From QQVM01 sp964544885 (lineage in GTDB: Bacteria; Bacteroidota; Bacteroidia; AKYH767-A; 2013-40CM-41-45), in NCBI GenBank assembly GCA_964544885.1, contig CAZJDX010000001.1, positions 124,001 through 188,000 of the forward strand: a DNA stretch of 64,000 bases. Direction: 5' to 3'. Of the stretch, positions 34,229 through 43,259 are shown one piece after another. The notes beneath the pieces are model-generated. The model was not told the DNA's origin. It saw nothing but the letters and a program-made list of their open reading frames with translations, and searched no databases. The position numbers and the translations under genes are program-made. The stretch's first letter is position 1. Every line of letters starts with the position of its first letter.

Positions 34229-36103
34229 TCACTCTTTCAATACCATGACAGTACCACGGTGACTTTCATTTCCTTCCGCTGAAAAAATTTCAAGCAAATA
34301 ATAATAGACGCCCTGAGAAACCTGTTCCGGTTTCCAAAGTCTACCGGCATCCTTCGTCTCAAAAAGCAATTTTCCCCAGCGGTTGTATACCTGCAGTTGA
34401 AAACGTTCAGGTAATCCCTCAATAGAAAATAAATCATTCTTTCCGTCTCCGTTAGGAGTGATTACATTGGGTATAAAAAGCGTATCACAGCTTACCTTAT
34501 TTACGCTTATCATACGGCTGAATATTGAGTTGCCGTCAGCATTACCAACTGTTAAGCTTACCTCGTATGTCCCGGGTTCCTGGTAACACACCACCGGCGG
34601 ATACTGTCCTGAATAGGACGGAGGTATTCCTCCGCTAAAGGTCCACTCCCAGGTGTCCACCGGATTCATACTTGAGTCATGAAAGGAGAAGCATGTCGCC
34701 GGACAAATACTGTCAAGCGAAAAAGTGAAAATGGCCAGAGGAGGCACATACTCGCATACCGTTTTTTCAGGGTAGGCGGGATTGCCGGCAATCAACACAG
34801 GATTTTGAATCAGCGGTTGAACAGAACCCCTTACAATCGCCACACTGCTGACCTCTAATGAGTCGGGCGTTATCATGAAATTCAGTGGTATGGTATAGCA
34901 TGGAATTTCTCCCATGGAGTCGGTCTTAATAATAAACGCGTCTCTGAAATAGGCCGGAGGTCTCATGTCGCCTGTAAGTGCAAAGCCTTGCTCCGTCGTG
35001 CTTACAACCTGCATTCCATAATTGGTGAACATGGGTGAAACCGGATACTGAACTGCCCACTCTATTCCTCCCATAGGTTCGAGCTTTGCCAACATAATAT
35101 TTCTCTCCTCGAATTTTCCCACGTCGCCGGTCATAACAATGGATCCATCCGGTAATGGAATGATATCACGTGCGTCTTCCCAGGCGTTCGCCTGTGTGGT
35201 GGCATCATACAAAAGTGAACTGCTGAAATTTCCGAGACTGTCAAATCGCTGAATGGAAATATCGTATTCCCCGGCAAGTGAATAACCGAGACTTGAGAAT
35301 ATCCAACTTCCTTGCTGCCAGATCAAGGACTTTGGCTCATCGGAGTAAAATTTTCCTGTAATGGTAGTATTTTGAACCATTCCGGAACTGTCAAGAACCA
35401 TCAGAAAATTGTTTGTATTAGTGGGAATTCCCGGACCGAATGAATTTGTGTTTCCACATATCGCAATCCTGCCATGACCGTCCAACGCAGCTGAAACACC
35501 GGTAAACTGATAGAAAGAAGTGTAATGATTCGTCCAGTGCCAATTTCCTGATGTATCCAGCTTGTGTATCAAAACTCCGGGGTAGGCTCCAATATTATAG
35601 TTAGAGGTACATAGTACATATAAGACATCCTTGTCAAGCTCCAGATCAACCGGCGCATCGCTTGAAGAATAAGACAGTTTCCTGCACCAGATCACATCAC
35701 CATCATCGTCTGTTCGTACAAGCACAGCTGACAAATCTGCGGGATTGAAATTTGTCCATGTAGAGAACAAAAGAAAATAACCGCTGTCTGCTGCCTGCAA
35801 TACTTTTACCGGAACATTCTTCGGATTCAGTCCATAGCTTCTAACCCAGTCCTGATTGCCATTCCTGTCGGTCTTGAATAAAACCACTTCTATATCCTGG
35901 CTTACCGGATCGGGTAAAATGGATGTCAGAGCGAATCCCTGATCCGTAGTGGAGCAGAGAGATGTTCCGTACTCGCTTGAAGTCGTACCATAGGTTTTTA
36001 AAAAGGTGGACTGCGCATTCAGAATCAGTTGAAAGCACAGAAATGCAGGAAGAAAAAACAAGAGTGACAAAGACGTCCTTATCCGGTTCATTTGATTCGC
36101 CAT
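34229..36103 (-). CDS. Beta-propeller and PKD protein with gliding-motility C-terminal domain (T9SS type B)
   Basis: The 624-residue secreted protein has a signal peptide (SLLFFLPAFLCFQLILNAQ), a propeller-like N-terminal two thirds with Trp-rich repeats (FLKTYGTTSSEYGTSL, QDWVRSYG), a PKD domain (FSFHDSSMNPVDTWEWTFSGG to YEVSLTVGNADG) and a CHU_C/gliding motility-associated end: PNVITPNGDGKNDLF, VYNRWGKLLFET, then QGVYYYLLEI. That tail marks T9SS type B clients. It is probably surface-exposed, perhaps adhesive. It converges with the type A propeller gene and looks like a distant relative of its repeat region. Confidence 0.85.
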   Translation of the reverse strand: MANQMNRIRTSLSLLFFLPAFLCFQLILNAQSTFLKTYGTTSSEYGTSLCSTTDQGFALTSILPDPVSQDIEVVLFKTDRNGNQDWVRSYGLNPKNVPVKVLQAADSGYFLLFSTWTNFNPADLSAVLVRTDDDGDVIWCRKLSYSSSDAPVDLELDKDVLYVLCTSNYNIGAYPGVLIHKLDTSGNWHWTNHYTSFYQFTGVSAALDGHGRIAICGNTNSFGPGIPTNTNNFLMVLDSSGMVQNTTITGKFYSDEPKSLIWQQGSWIFSSLGYSLAGEYDISIQRFDSLGNFSSSLLYDATTQANAWEDARDIIPLPDGSIVMTGDVGKFEERNIMLAKLEPMGGIEWAVQYPVSPMFTNYGMQVVSTTEQGFALTGDMRPPAYFRDAFIIKTDSMGEIPCYTIPLNFMITPDSLEVSSVAIVRGSVQPLIQNPVLIAGNPAYPEKTVCEYVPPLAIFTFSLDSICPATCFSFHDSSMNPVDTWEWTFSGGIPPSYSGQYPPVVCYQEPGTYEVSLTVGNADGNSIFSRMISVNKVSCDTLFIPNVITPNGDGKNDLFSIEGLPERFQLQVYNRWGKLLFETKDAGRLWKPEQVSQGVYYYLLEIFSAEGNESHRGTVMVLKE

Positions 36104-36220
36104 GAAAGCGGAAAGTTAGGCTTAATGGACACAGCTTTTTCTAAATTATTGTTAATGTCCGGAAGCTCTGTCGCTGTATTGTCAAAATTGACTGAATATA
36201 ATCTGAATTGCAGAATTTGA

Positions 36221-37885
36221 TCAATATCCTTCCTTGTGCACTCCTTTGACGGCTCTGCCAGAAGGGTCGTTCATGTGCTGAAAAGATGCGTCCCATGCAA
36301 GGGCTTCAGCGCTGCTGCAGGCAACCGAAGGAACAGAAGGAACACACGAAGCCGCGGTGTCTGAAGGGAAATGCTCACTGAAAATGGAACGGTAATAATA
36401 CTCCTCCTTACTTCTTGGGGTGTTTACCGGAAACCTGAAATTTGCCTGCGACATCTGTTCATCGCTTACAGAAGCGGATGTAAGTTCTTTTAAAGAATTG
36501 ATCCAGCCATACCCTACCCCGTCGCTGAATTGCTCTTTCTGTCTCCATAAAATACTGTCAGGCAAAATCCCTTCAAAAGCTTTTCTCAAGATGTACTTTT
36601 CCATTCTGTCCGGTCTGATCAACTTGTCCTCCGGATTAATTCTCATAGCCACATCCATAAACTCCTTATCTAAAAAGGGCACCCGTCCTTCTATACCCCA
36701 TGCCGCAAGCGATTTGTTCGCCCTAAGACAATCATATAAATGCAACTTCGAAAGCTTTCGTACGGTTTCTTCATGGAGAGCTTTAGCATCAGGCGCCTTG
36801 TGAAAATAGAGATAGCCGCCAAAAATCTCGTCGGAACCTTCTCCTGAGAGCACCATTTTAATACCCATGGATTTGATTACACGGGCAAGCAGATACATGG
36901 GAGTGGATGCACGTACTGTTGTCACATCATAGGTTTCCAGATGATAAATAACATCACGCAATGCGTCCTGACCTTCCTGAATTGTGAAATTTATTTCATG
37001 GTGTACGGAACCTATATGACCGGCTACTGTTCTTGCAGCCGCGAGATCGGGTGATCCCGGTAATCCAACAGCAAAAGAATGCAGTTGCGGATACCAGGCT
37101 TGCTGAGTATCATTGCTTTCAACTCGCTTTGCGGCAAACTTCTTGGTAATAGCGGCAATCACTGATGAATCCAACCCTCCGGACAGCAATACTCCATAGG
37201 GTACATCAGACATCAATTGACGATGAACAGCCGACTCAAGAGATTCGCGGAGCTTTACGGGATCTGTTTTATTGTTTTTTACTGCATCAAAATTAAACCA
37301 GTCACGTTCGTAGTATTTCACGGGTATGTCTCCGTTCGGACTGAACAGATAATGCCCCGGAGGAAATTCCTGTATCCTGAAACACACACCTTCAAGGGCT
37401 TTCAGCTCTGAAGCAAAATACAAGTTACCGCTGCGATCCCATCCCATATAAAGAGGAATGATGCCCATATGATCTCTTGCAATAAAGTAGACGTCTTTTT
37501 CCGTGTCATACAATGCAAAAGCAAATATCCCATTCAGATCTTCCAGGAAATTTATTCCTTTCTTCCTGTAAAGCGCCAGTATCACTTCACAATCGGAGTG
37601 CGTGAGAAAATCATAATTGCTTAAGCTTTTTCTGAGTTCCTGATAGTTGTAGATCTCACCATTCACGGCAAGAATTAATTTCTTGTCGCGACTGTACAAA
37701 GGCTGCCCTCCCGACTGCGGATCAACGATGGCAAGTCTTTCATGGGCAAGGATAGCATGGTCACTGGAATAGATGCCCGACCAGTCGGGTCCACGGTGAC
37801 GAAGTTTTTTAGACATCTCCAAAATACGGGGTCTTATGTCCTGGATACTTTTTTTCAGATTGAATACACTTACGATTCCACACAT
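36221..37885 (-). CDS. asnB: Asparagine synthase B, glutamine-hydrolysing
   Basis: Makes asparagine from aspartate, ATP and glutamine in the cytoplasm. The initiator Met is followed by the N-terminal nucleophile Cys2 (MCGIVSVF) of the class II glutaminase domain, with RHRGPDWSG, LAHERLAIVD and NGEIYNY behind it. The synthetase domain has the pyrophosphate loop LLSGGLDSS (about 231-239) and LSGEGSDEIFGGY. The 554 residues match the E. coli AsnB-like class. The last ~60 residues (after YYYRSIFSEHFP) are as in other AsnB proteins. It is divergent from the desaturase gene. Confidence 0.94.
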   Translation of the reverse strand: MCGIVSVFNLKKSIQDIRPRILEMSKKLRHRGPDWSGIYSSDHAILAHERLAIVDPQSGGQPLYSRDKKLILAVNGEIYNYQELRKSLSNYDFLTHSDCEVILALYRKKGINFLEDLNGIFAFALYDTEKDVYFIARDHMGIIPLYMGWDRSGNLYFASELKALEGVCFRIQEFPPGHYLFSPNGDIPVKYYERDWFNFDAVKNNKTDPVKLRESLESAVHRQLMSDVPYGVLLSGGLDSSVIAAITKKFAAKRVESNDTQQAWYPQLHSFAVGLPGSPDLAAARTVAGHIGSVHHEINFTIQEGQDALRDVIYHLETYDVTTVRASTPMYLLARVIKSMGIKMVLSGEGSDEIFGGYLYFHKAPDAKALHEETVRKLSKLHLYDCLRANKSLAAWGIEGRVPFLDKEFMDVAMRINPEDKLIRPDRMEKYILRKAFEGILPDSILWRQKEQFSDGVGYGWINSLKELTSASVSDEQMSQANFRFPVNTPRSKEEYYYRSIFSEHFPSDTAASCVPSVPSVACSSAEALAWDASFQHMNDPSGRAVKGVHKEGY

Positions 37886-38176
37886 ATTTTAAAATTTCTG
37901 CACATTGTTTTCTGTTTCACTCCGACTTACAACTATCCCTGGTTGTTTCTATCAAATTAATCCCCCGGAATGCTTCATGGTTGATCCCTTGTTTTCCGTG
38001 AAAGGTGAAACCCTGAATGATGGAAACCTGTACCATACAAAATCCTGAGTCTTGCTCAAACCGTCATTAACAAGGGTATATTTCCCAATCGAAAATAGGA
38101 TAAATTATTACTCATTCATCCCTCAGGAAATACCCCGGAATAAATGACTACCTTGCAGACAATTAAATAATACTCA

Positions 38177-39244
38177 ATGGCTAAAGTCACTTTTAACAAT
38201 CAAAGTAATAGTTTTTATACAGAAGTCAAAGCCAGGGTTGATGAGTATTTCAGGGAGAACAGCATCCAATCGAACGGAAATATTAACTTGTATATCAAGA
38301 CTTTAACTCTGGTTCCTGCCGCCATTGTCCTCTATCTTTCCGTGTTACTCATACCCATGCCTGCCTTTTTTGCCCTGCTGTTGTGCGGACTCCTGGGTTT
38401 TGTGCTCGCCAGTATCGGTTTCAATGTAATGCATGATGCCTGTCATGGTAGTTACTCAAGTAAAAAATGGGTTAACAATCTGTTGGGGCTTTCGCTGAAT
38501 TGTCTTGGCGGAAACGCCTTCCTTTGGAAGATCAAACACAATATCATTCATCACACCTATACCAATGTCGATGGGGTAGATGATGATATTGCCAAGCTTC
38601 CTGTTATCAGGCAATGTGAATCTCAGAAAAAATTAAGCGTGCATAAATATCAGCACTATTATACCGTATTGGTTTATGCCTTGTCTTCATTTCTCTGGGT
38701 CTTTCTGATGGATTTTGTTAAGTACTTCGGTCAAAAAGTTTATACCACCCCAATAAATAAAATAGATACGAAGGAACATGTCATTTTCTGGCTGAGTAAA
38801 TTCCTGTATCTCGTATTTTATGTGTTCATCCCGGTTTATTTTGCAGGTTTTCTTCCCTGGTTAGCCGGGTTCATGACCATGCACGCGGTGATGGGTTTAA
38901 CGCTGGCCATTGTTTTTCAGCTGGCGCATGTGGTGGAAGAGACACATTTTGTTGATGGCAATCAGGAAATTCTGAAAATTGATCAGGACTGGGCAAGACA
39001 TCAGGTTGAGACTACAGCAAATTTTGCTACTAATAACAAGTTGGTTTCCTGGATTGTTGGTGGTTTGAATTTTCAGATCGAACACCATCTTTTTCCACGC
39101 GTCAGCCATGTACATTATCCGGCCATCAGCAGGATCGTGCAGAAATGTTGTGCCGAACACAATATCCGTTATGTACATTATCCAACTGTCTGGTCGGCTG
39201 TCGCTTCACATTTCAGGTTCATGAAAAAGCTAGGCAGAAAGTAA
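38177..39244 (+). CDS. Membrane fatty acid desaturase
   Basis: Integral membrane di-iron desaturase of 355 residues acting on acyl chains to introduce a double bond and keep membranes fluid. The three histidine boxes are HDACHGSYS (86-94), HNIIHHTYTN (121-130) and QIEHHLFP near residue 310, the last being the QxxHH type seen in front-end (delta-6-like) desaturases. No cytochrome b5 domain is present, so an external electron donor is needed. Four membrane segments are visible in two pairs. Which position on the acyl chain is attacked cannot be read. Confidence 0.9.
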   Translation: MAKVTFNNQSNSFYTEVKARVDEYFRENSIQSNGNINLYIKTLTLVPAAIVLYLSVLLIPMPAFFALLLCGLLGFVLASIGFNVMHDACHGSYSSKKWVNNLLGLSLNCLGGNAFLWKIKHNIIHHTYTNVDGVDDDIAKLPVIRQCESQKKLSVHKYQHYYTVLVYALSSFLWVFLMDFVKYFGQKVYTTPINKIDTKEHVIFWLSKFLYLVFYVFIPVYFAGFLPWLAGFMTMHAVMGLTLAIVFQLAHVVEETHFVDGNQEILKIDQDWARHQVETTANFATNNKLVSWIVGGLNFQIEHHLFPRVSHVHYPAISRIVQKCCAEHNIRYVHYPTVWSAVASHFRFMKKLGRK

Positions 39245-39304
39245 TCCTGTCATTGAATCAAAAGAGAATTGCCTTTCTGCCTTAGATATTTCCGGGTGTG
39301 AATT

Positions 39305-39952
39305 TCAGTTTACAACCAATTTCCCGGATGACCTGAATCCATCACTACCTGTCAGCGTGTACAGGTAAATACCGGATTCTATTCCTCCTGCATTCAGCTT
39401 TTTACCCGGACGGATTTGCTCATCAAGCACGCTGGCTCCCTGCATATTGTATAAATTTAACATCCGGCTTTCCTTATCTGAAGAGATCAAATCAAGGGTG
39501 GCATCAGCAGAATTGTATACAATGCTTTCAATATCTTTGGTCTTTTCATCCAGTCCGCTGACCAGGTAAACAATGACCGGACTGATGACTGAGTCCACCA
39601 TGGAACTTCCGGCGCAGGGATCAGCAGAAAAGTAATTCCCCTTTCTCAAGACCACATTGGTAGTATACGTTCCAGGAGGAAGCACTCCCAGATTAATCGT
39701 ATCGGTCACATAACAGAAAAAATTCAACGGACCCGGACAATGCGCCACTTCAATCCTAATTGAATCATTGTGCATGCTATGCATACCGGAAATCATCTGG
39801 CAATCTCCGGTAGTGAATTCAAGGTCGATGAGTACTCTCACGGGATCTGCTGGCCCCGGATAAACCGGATCAAAACGTACATTCAGAATGCTTTGTGCAA
39901 CAGCAGCGCATACTGTGAATGACAGGACAGTAGTAATTAATAATTTTTTCAT
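39305..39952 (-). CDS. Small secreted protein with T9SS type A sorting domain
   Basis: The 215-residue product has a signal peptide (LLITTVLSFTVCAAVAQ). The middle (about 20-130) has four Cys in two spaced pairs (TGDCQM, AHCPG, FFCYV, DPCAG) and reads as an immunoglobulin-like beta-sandwich. The C terminus (LNLYNMQGASVLDEQI, then GIYLYTLTGSDGFRSSGKLVV) is a type A sorting tail. Function beyond secretion is unknown. Direct heptamers and an inverted repeat lie 100-170 bases upstream of its start (40056-40123). Confidence 0.75.
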   Translation of the reverse strand: MKKLLITTVLSFTVCAAVAQSILNVRFDPVYPGPADPVRVLIDLEFTTGDCQMISGMHSMHNDSIRIEVAHCPGPLNFFCYVTDTINLGVLPPGTYTTNVVLRKGNYFSADPCAGSSMVDSVISPVIVYLVSGLDEKTKDIESIVYNSADATLDLISSDKESRMLNLYNMQGASVLDEQIRPGKKLNAGGIESGIYLYTLTGSDGFRSSGKLVVN

Positions 39953-40532
39953 AGGTGCTTTGTTTTGAGGTTTTATCAGATGAGTGAATGATGCGTTGAT
40001 GCGGAATTGAAGTTTTAAAAGTAGAACAGGAGAGCCAAGGGGAAAAATTATAGAGTGTTAATGTTTTTTAAAACTTACCCTTACATGTTAATCTCTGTTA
40101 ATGATTAAATGTTTTTAACATTTGAATGTAGTGGAACCTACATCCCTTTTATTGGAAAAATCCTACTGATATATTTTATATATAACCTTATGTATATACC
40201 TTATATTAATCCTTTAGTCATTAAAAGAAATACAAAAAGAGACTGCATTGAGCACCGGATTTATCAGAGATCACAAATAAAACATCCGCCGGAAGTTGAT
40301 TATAACAGACAATTGACAGATCTGGTTCAGGAAAGCTTCAGTCAGGGTGAGATGTTCTGATCCGAATATTCTCCTGAATTTTCGCTTATAAAGGGAAAGA
40401 CAACATTACACGGTATCGCCAAAGGGATAAAGTTGTCCTTGAATCTTAATGTTGTGAATTTACAGTATCGAAATATATGAGCTGTGAATGGATCCTTATA
40501 ATTAAGCCGGTCATCTGTCCGGATTGAAAAAA
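39953..40532. other. Gene-free AT-rich stretch between divergent or tandem minus genes
   Basis: About 580 bases without a supported gene. It contains the heptamer and inverted-repeat cluster listed at 40056-40123. A frame at 40109-40360 has no family resemblance and is probably noise. The rest shows nothing recognisable. Confidence 0.55.
40056..40123. promoter_or_regulatory. Candidate operator: three TGTTAAT heptamers and an inverted repeat
   Basis: TGTTAAT occurs at 40056, 40086 and 40096, spaced 30 and 10 bases apart, so they face the same side of the helix. AAATGTT-TTT-AACATTT (40107-40123) is a perfect 7-bp inverted repeat just beyond. They lie 100-170 bases upstream of the secreted-protein gene at 39305-39952. 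The region is AT-rich, so chance is possible. Confidence 0.3.
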
Positions 40533-42434
40533 TCACACTCTCCCGGACTGTAAACAAAGTTTATTTTCCCTTAGCGCACTTGTGTAAAGTTGTAAATATG
40601 CCTCAAGGGTTCGGGTAAGTTTTTCCGCTATACTCTTTTCTCTGTCCAGCAGGTTGTTTTTGAAGTAGGGATCCTCAAGATAAAGATAGAGGCCAATGGC
40701 CTTTTGTCCATCGAAAAGCAGGCAATAGCGGTCATCTTCGATTTGGTAGAGATGATCAAGATATTGAATAGCGGTTCTGTTAGTACTGTCTCTGAATGCA
40801 GAAGAGCCAAATGAGCCGAATGGCTTATCATAACCGAGGTAATCAAGCAAGGACGGAATGATATCCGTATGCTGAACTACAGACTGATAAACTCCATTCA
40901 GTGATCCGTCAGAAGTATAAAAACACAGAGGAACTGAGAAATAACCGGCTCTGTTTTCATAACGTGCCGATTTCCGTTCGCCGTATTGAAAAGTATGATC
41001 GGCTGTTATCACAAAGACAGTATTGTTGAACCATGGTGAAGCAAGCGCCTTTTCAAAAAATCTGCGCAAAGAATAATCGGTATATGCAATTGATTCGGAA
41101 ATTTCTAGCTCCTCCTTTGGAAACTTACCTTTATAACGGACAGGGATAGGAAAAGGATGATGAGAACTTACTGTAAACAATACCGAACAGAAAGGCTGTG
41201 GAAAATCATCCAGTTTCCCTGCAAAGTATTGCAAAAATTCTTCGTCAAAAATTCCCCAATGTCCATCGAAAAAACGATCGTCATTGAATTCATCTTTGCC
41301 ATAGTAGTAATCGAAACCCGCAGCAGGAGCCAATGCATCAAGGTTAAACTCCCCGTTAATCCCACCATGAAAAAAGGAAGTGTGATAGCCTTCGTTCCTC
41401 AGGTATTTTCCCAATCCCATGAGACAATTGTCCTGATAGGCTGAATACATAATGGGGTCATCCATCAGGCTTGGCACTCCCGCAATGATGGCAGGCAGTG
41501 CCTTGTTGGAACGCTCAGCGGAAGCGAAAGCATTGCTAAAAACAAGACAATGGCCGGAAAGCGAATCCAGGAAAGGTGTGTATCCCGGATAATCATTAAG
41601 TGATCCGATATATTCTCTTGAAAAACTTTCCAACACCAGTACAATCACGTTTTTCTTCCTTGCACTTTCGACCTGAGGATAATGCTTCCAATACTCAATA
41701 ATGCTTTCCGCTTCCTCCATGCTCATATAGTTCCTTTCCTCTAGTTTTCTTTTCTGGAGCGAGTAGAGGAATGTATGGGGGGAATTGGTCACAATGGAAG
41801 CCAGACGTGGATCCACCGCCTTTGCAGCCTGTGCAGGCGTTAGGGGAAGATTGCCAAAGCCTCCTCTTGCGGCGAGTATACTCAAACCGATACAAAAAAG
41901 GAACAGGGCACTCTCTTTCAGATAAGCCGGATTATCATTTTTACCTGTCGCCTTTCCTGTCAGAAGATAAAGTCTGTTCATGACAAGCATCACTAAAACA
42001 AAAAGTGCGAAGAGGTACCAATATTGAACAAAAAACTGCAAACCTTGTCCGCCGAATGATTGCATCATGCTCAACAGGTCTGTGCTGATCCGTTTTTTGT
42101 TAAACTGAAAGTAAACCAGGTCAGCAACCGCTATGGCAATGGCAAATCCGTTAACAAGAAAAAACAGTCCTTTAAGAAAGGATTGATAACCATTCCGTCC
42201 ACGGAAAGGATGTGGAGCAGCATGAAGAATTATAAAGAGTGAATTTGTATAAACCAGGGCTGAAAGATCATAACGCCAGCCATAAATTAAGCACTGAAGA
42301 ATTTCGGTTACGGTCGCGCCCTCGTATACTTCCCTGTTGAAGAAGAAAAAAACCACCCGAAGGAGGCTGTAAATAAGAAATAGTATCCCGAAACGTAAAA
42401 ACAGCTGCCGTATGTACGTCCAATTGTTCAACAT
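40533..42434 (-). CDS. LTA synthase-like membrane sulfatase-family protein
   Basis: The 633-residue protein has about five N-terminal membrane segments (to about residue 195) and a C-terminal alkaline-phosphatase-fold domain in the periplasm. Family features: VIVLVLESFSREYIG (first metal Glu), FASAERSNKALPA (nucleophile region, with Ser where LtaS has Thr in the reading I made), FFHGG, GIFDEEF, SSHHPF and TADHT (later metal ligands Asp/His). Members transfer phosphoglycerol or phosphoethanolamine-like groups to envelope glycans or lipids; the substrate here is unknown. Starts further upstream would overlap lspA, so ATG 42434 (MLNNWTYIRQLF), 4 bases past the lspA stop, is chosen. It is co-transcribed with lspA. 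Confidence 0.82.
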   Translation of the reverse strand: MLNNWTYIRQLFLRFGILFLIYSLLRVVFFFFNREVYEGATVTEILQCLIYGWRYDLSALVYTNSLFIILHAAPHPFRGRNGYQSFLKGLFFLVNGFAIAIAVADLVYFQFNKKRISTDLLSMMQSFGGQGLQFFVQYWYLFALFVLVMLVMNRLYLLTGKATGKNDNPAYLKESALFLFCIGLSILAARGGFGNLPLTPAQAAKAVDPRLASIVTNSPHTFLYSLQKRKLEERNYMSMEEAESIIEYWKHYPQVESARKKNVIVLVLESFSREYIGSLNDYPGYTPFLDSLSGHCLVFSNAFASAERSNKALPAIIAGVPSLMDDPIMYSAYQDNCLMGLGKYLRNEGYHTSFFHGGINGEFNLDALAPAAGFDYYYGKDEFNDDRFFDGHWGIFDEEFLQYFAGKLDDFPQPFCSVLFTVSSHHPFPIPVRYKGKFPKEELEISESIAYTDYSLRRFFEKALASPWFNNTVFVITADHTFQYGERKSARYENRAGYFSVPLCFYTSDGSLNGVYQSVVQHTDIIPSLLDYLGYDKPFGSFGSSAFRDSTNRTAIQYLDHLYQIEDDRYCLLFDGQKAIGLYLYLEDPYFKNNLLDREKSIAEKLTRTLEAYLQLYTSALRENKLCLQSGRV

Positions 42435-42438
42435 GATT

Positions 42439-43104
42439 TTACTGTTCATCCTGACCTGATGGTTCATCAGTGATTGATTTATGTTCATCAACTTTATTAT
42501 CGGCCGGTTTGCTGAACTTTTTCTGACTGAACAGAAAAAGTATAGCGCCGATGGTGATGGAAGAATCAGCGATATTGAATACCGGTCTGAAGAACAAAAA
42601 ACTTTCTCCTCCTTTGAAGGGAAACCAGTCAGGATAGTAGCCTGAAATGAGAGGGAAATACAGCATGTCCACTACTTTTCCATGCAACCATCCCGCATAA
42701 CCTCCTCCTTCCGGAAAGATCTGTGCCACACCATGGTAGCTGTCACTGAAAATGACCCCATAAAATATACTGTCAAGAATATTTCCCACCGCACCGGCGA
42801 AAATGAGTGAGAAACTTGTAATGATCAGTGGATGGGTGTCTCTTTTGATCAGGTGTAATAAATACCAGCCTATTCCGACAGAAGCGATGATCCTGAAAAT
42901 GCTGAGGAACATCTTTCCAGCCTCACCTCCCAACTCCAGTCCGAACGCCATGCCGTTATTCTCGGTAAAGTGTATGATAAACCATTCGGTAATCCTGTAT
43001 TCCTGACCCATGTACATATTCGTCTTGATCCAGATCTTGGAAACCTGATCGGTGATCAACACTGACAAAATAAGAATGGCGGAACGTTTTAATAATGGAT
43101 TCAT
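42439..43104 (-). CDS. lspA: Lipoprotein signal peptidase (signal peptidase II)
   Basis: Cuts the signal peptide from lipidated prolipoproteins in the inner membrane. Four membrane segments are visible. The catalytic aspartates lie in GAVGNILDSI (Asp111) and FNIADSSI (Asp180), and the conserved NNGMAFG is at 49-55. It is 221 residues, longer than the ~165 of E. coli, through an insert between the two Asp motifs (about 117-172) and a charged tail, as is common in Bacteroidota. The window's many SC lipoboxes are its likely substrates. It follows the dksA-like gene after 155 bases that include a terminator, so it may have its own promoter. Confidence 0.93.
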   Translation of the reverse strand: MNPLLKRSAILILSVLITDQVSKIWIKTNMYMGQEYRITEWFIIHFTENNGMAFGLELGGEAGKMFLSIFRIIASVGIGWYLLHLIKRDTHPLIITSFSLIFAGAVGNILDSIFYGVIFSDSYHGVAQIFPEGGGYAGWLHGKVVDMLYFPLISGYYPDWFPFKGGESFLFFRPVFNIADSSITIGAILFLFSQKKFSKPADNKVDEHKSITDEPSGQDEQ

Positions 43105-43189
43105 TTCCTCTTCCGGTTAAGTACGAAAGGTAATTATTGCTGAATGAAATTCACAGATTGAAATCAGGTTCATCAACTGTGTCAGGCGA

Positions 43190-43242
43190 TAAAAAAAGAA
43201 GCCGGGAATCATTCAGCTATACAGACTGAAACCTCCCGGCTT
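43190..43242 (-). terminator. Rho-independent terminator after the dksA-like gene
   Basis: Read on the minus strand, AAGCCGGGA pairs with TCCCGGCTT (9 bp), continued by an inner TTCAG/CTGAA pairing across a bulge, and is followed by CTTTTTTTATC. It begins 18 bases beyond the dksA-like stop. This is a classical stem plus T-run on the coding strand and should separate the ileS/dksA-like unit from lspA. Confidence 0.8.
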
Positions 43243-43259
43243 ATCAGTTATAAAACCTG

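Noticed and set aside
40109..40360. Plus-strand frame of 83 residues in the gene-free stretch
   Set aside because: Low-complexity AT-rich composition, no recognisable domain and overlap with a probable regulatory region.
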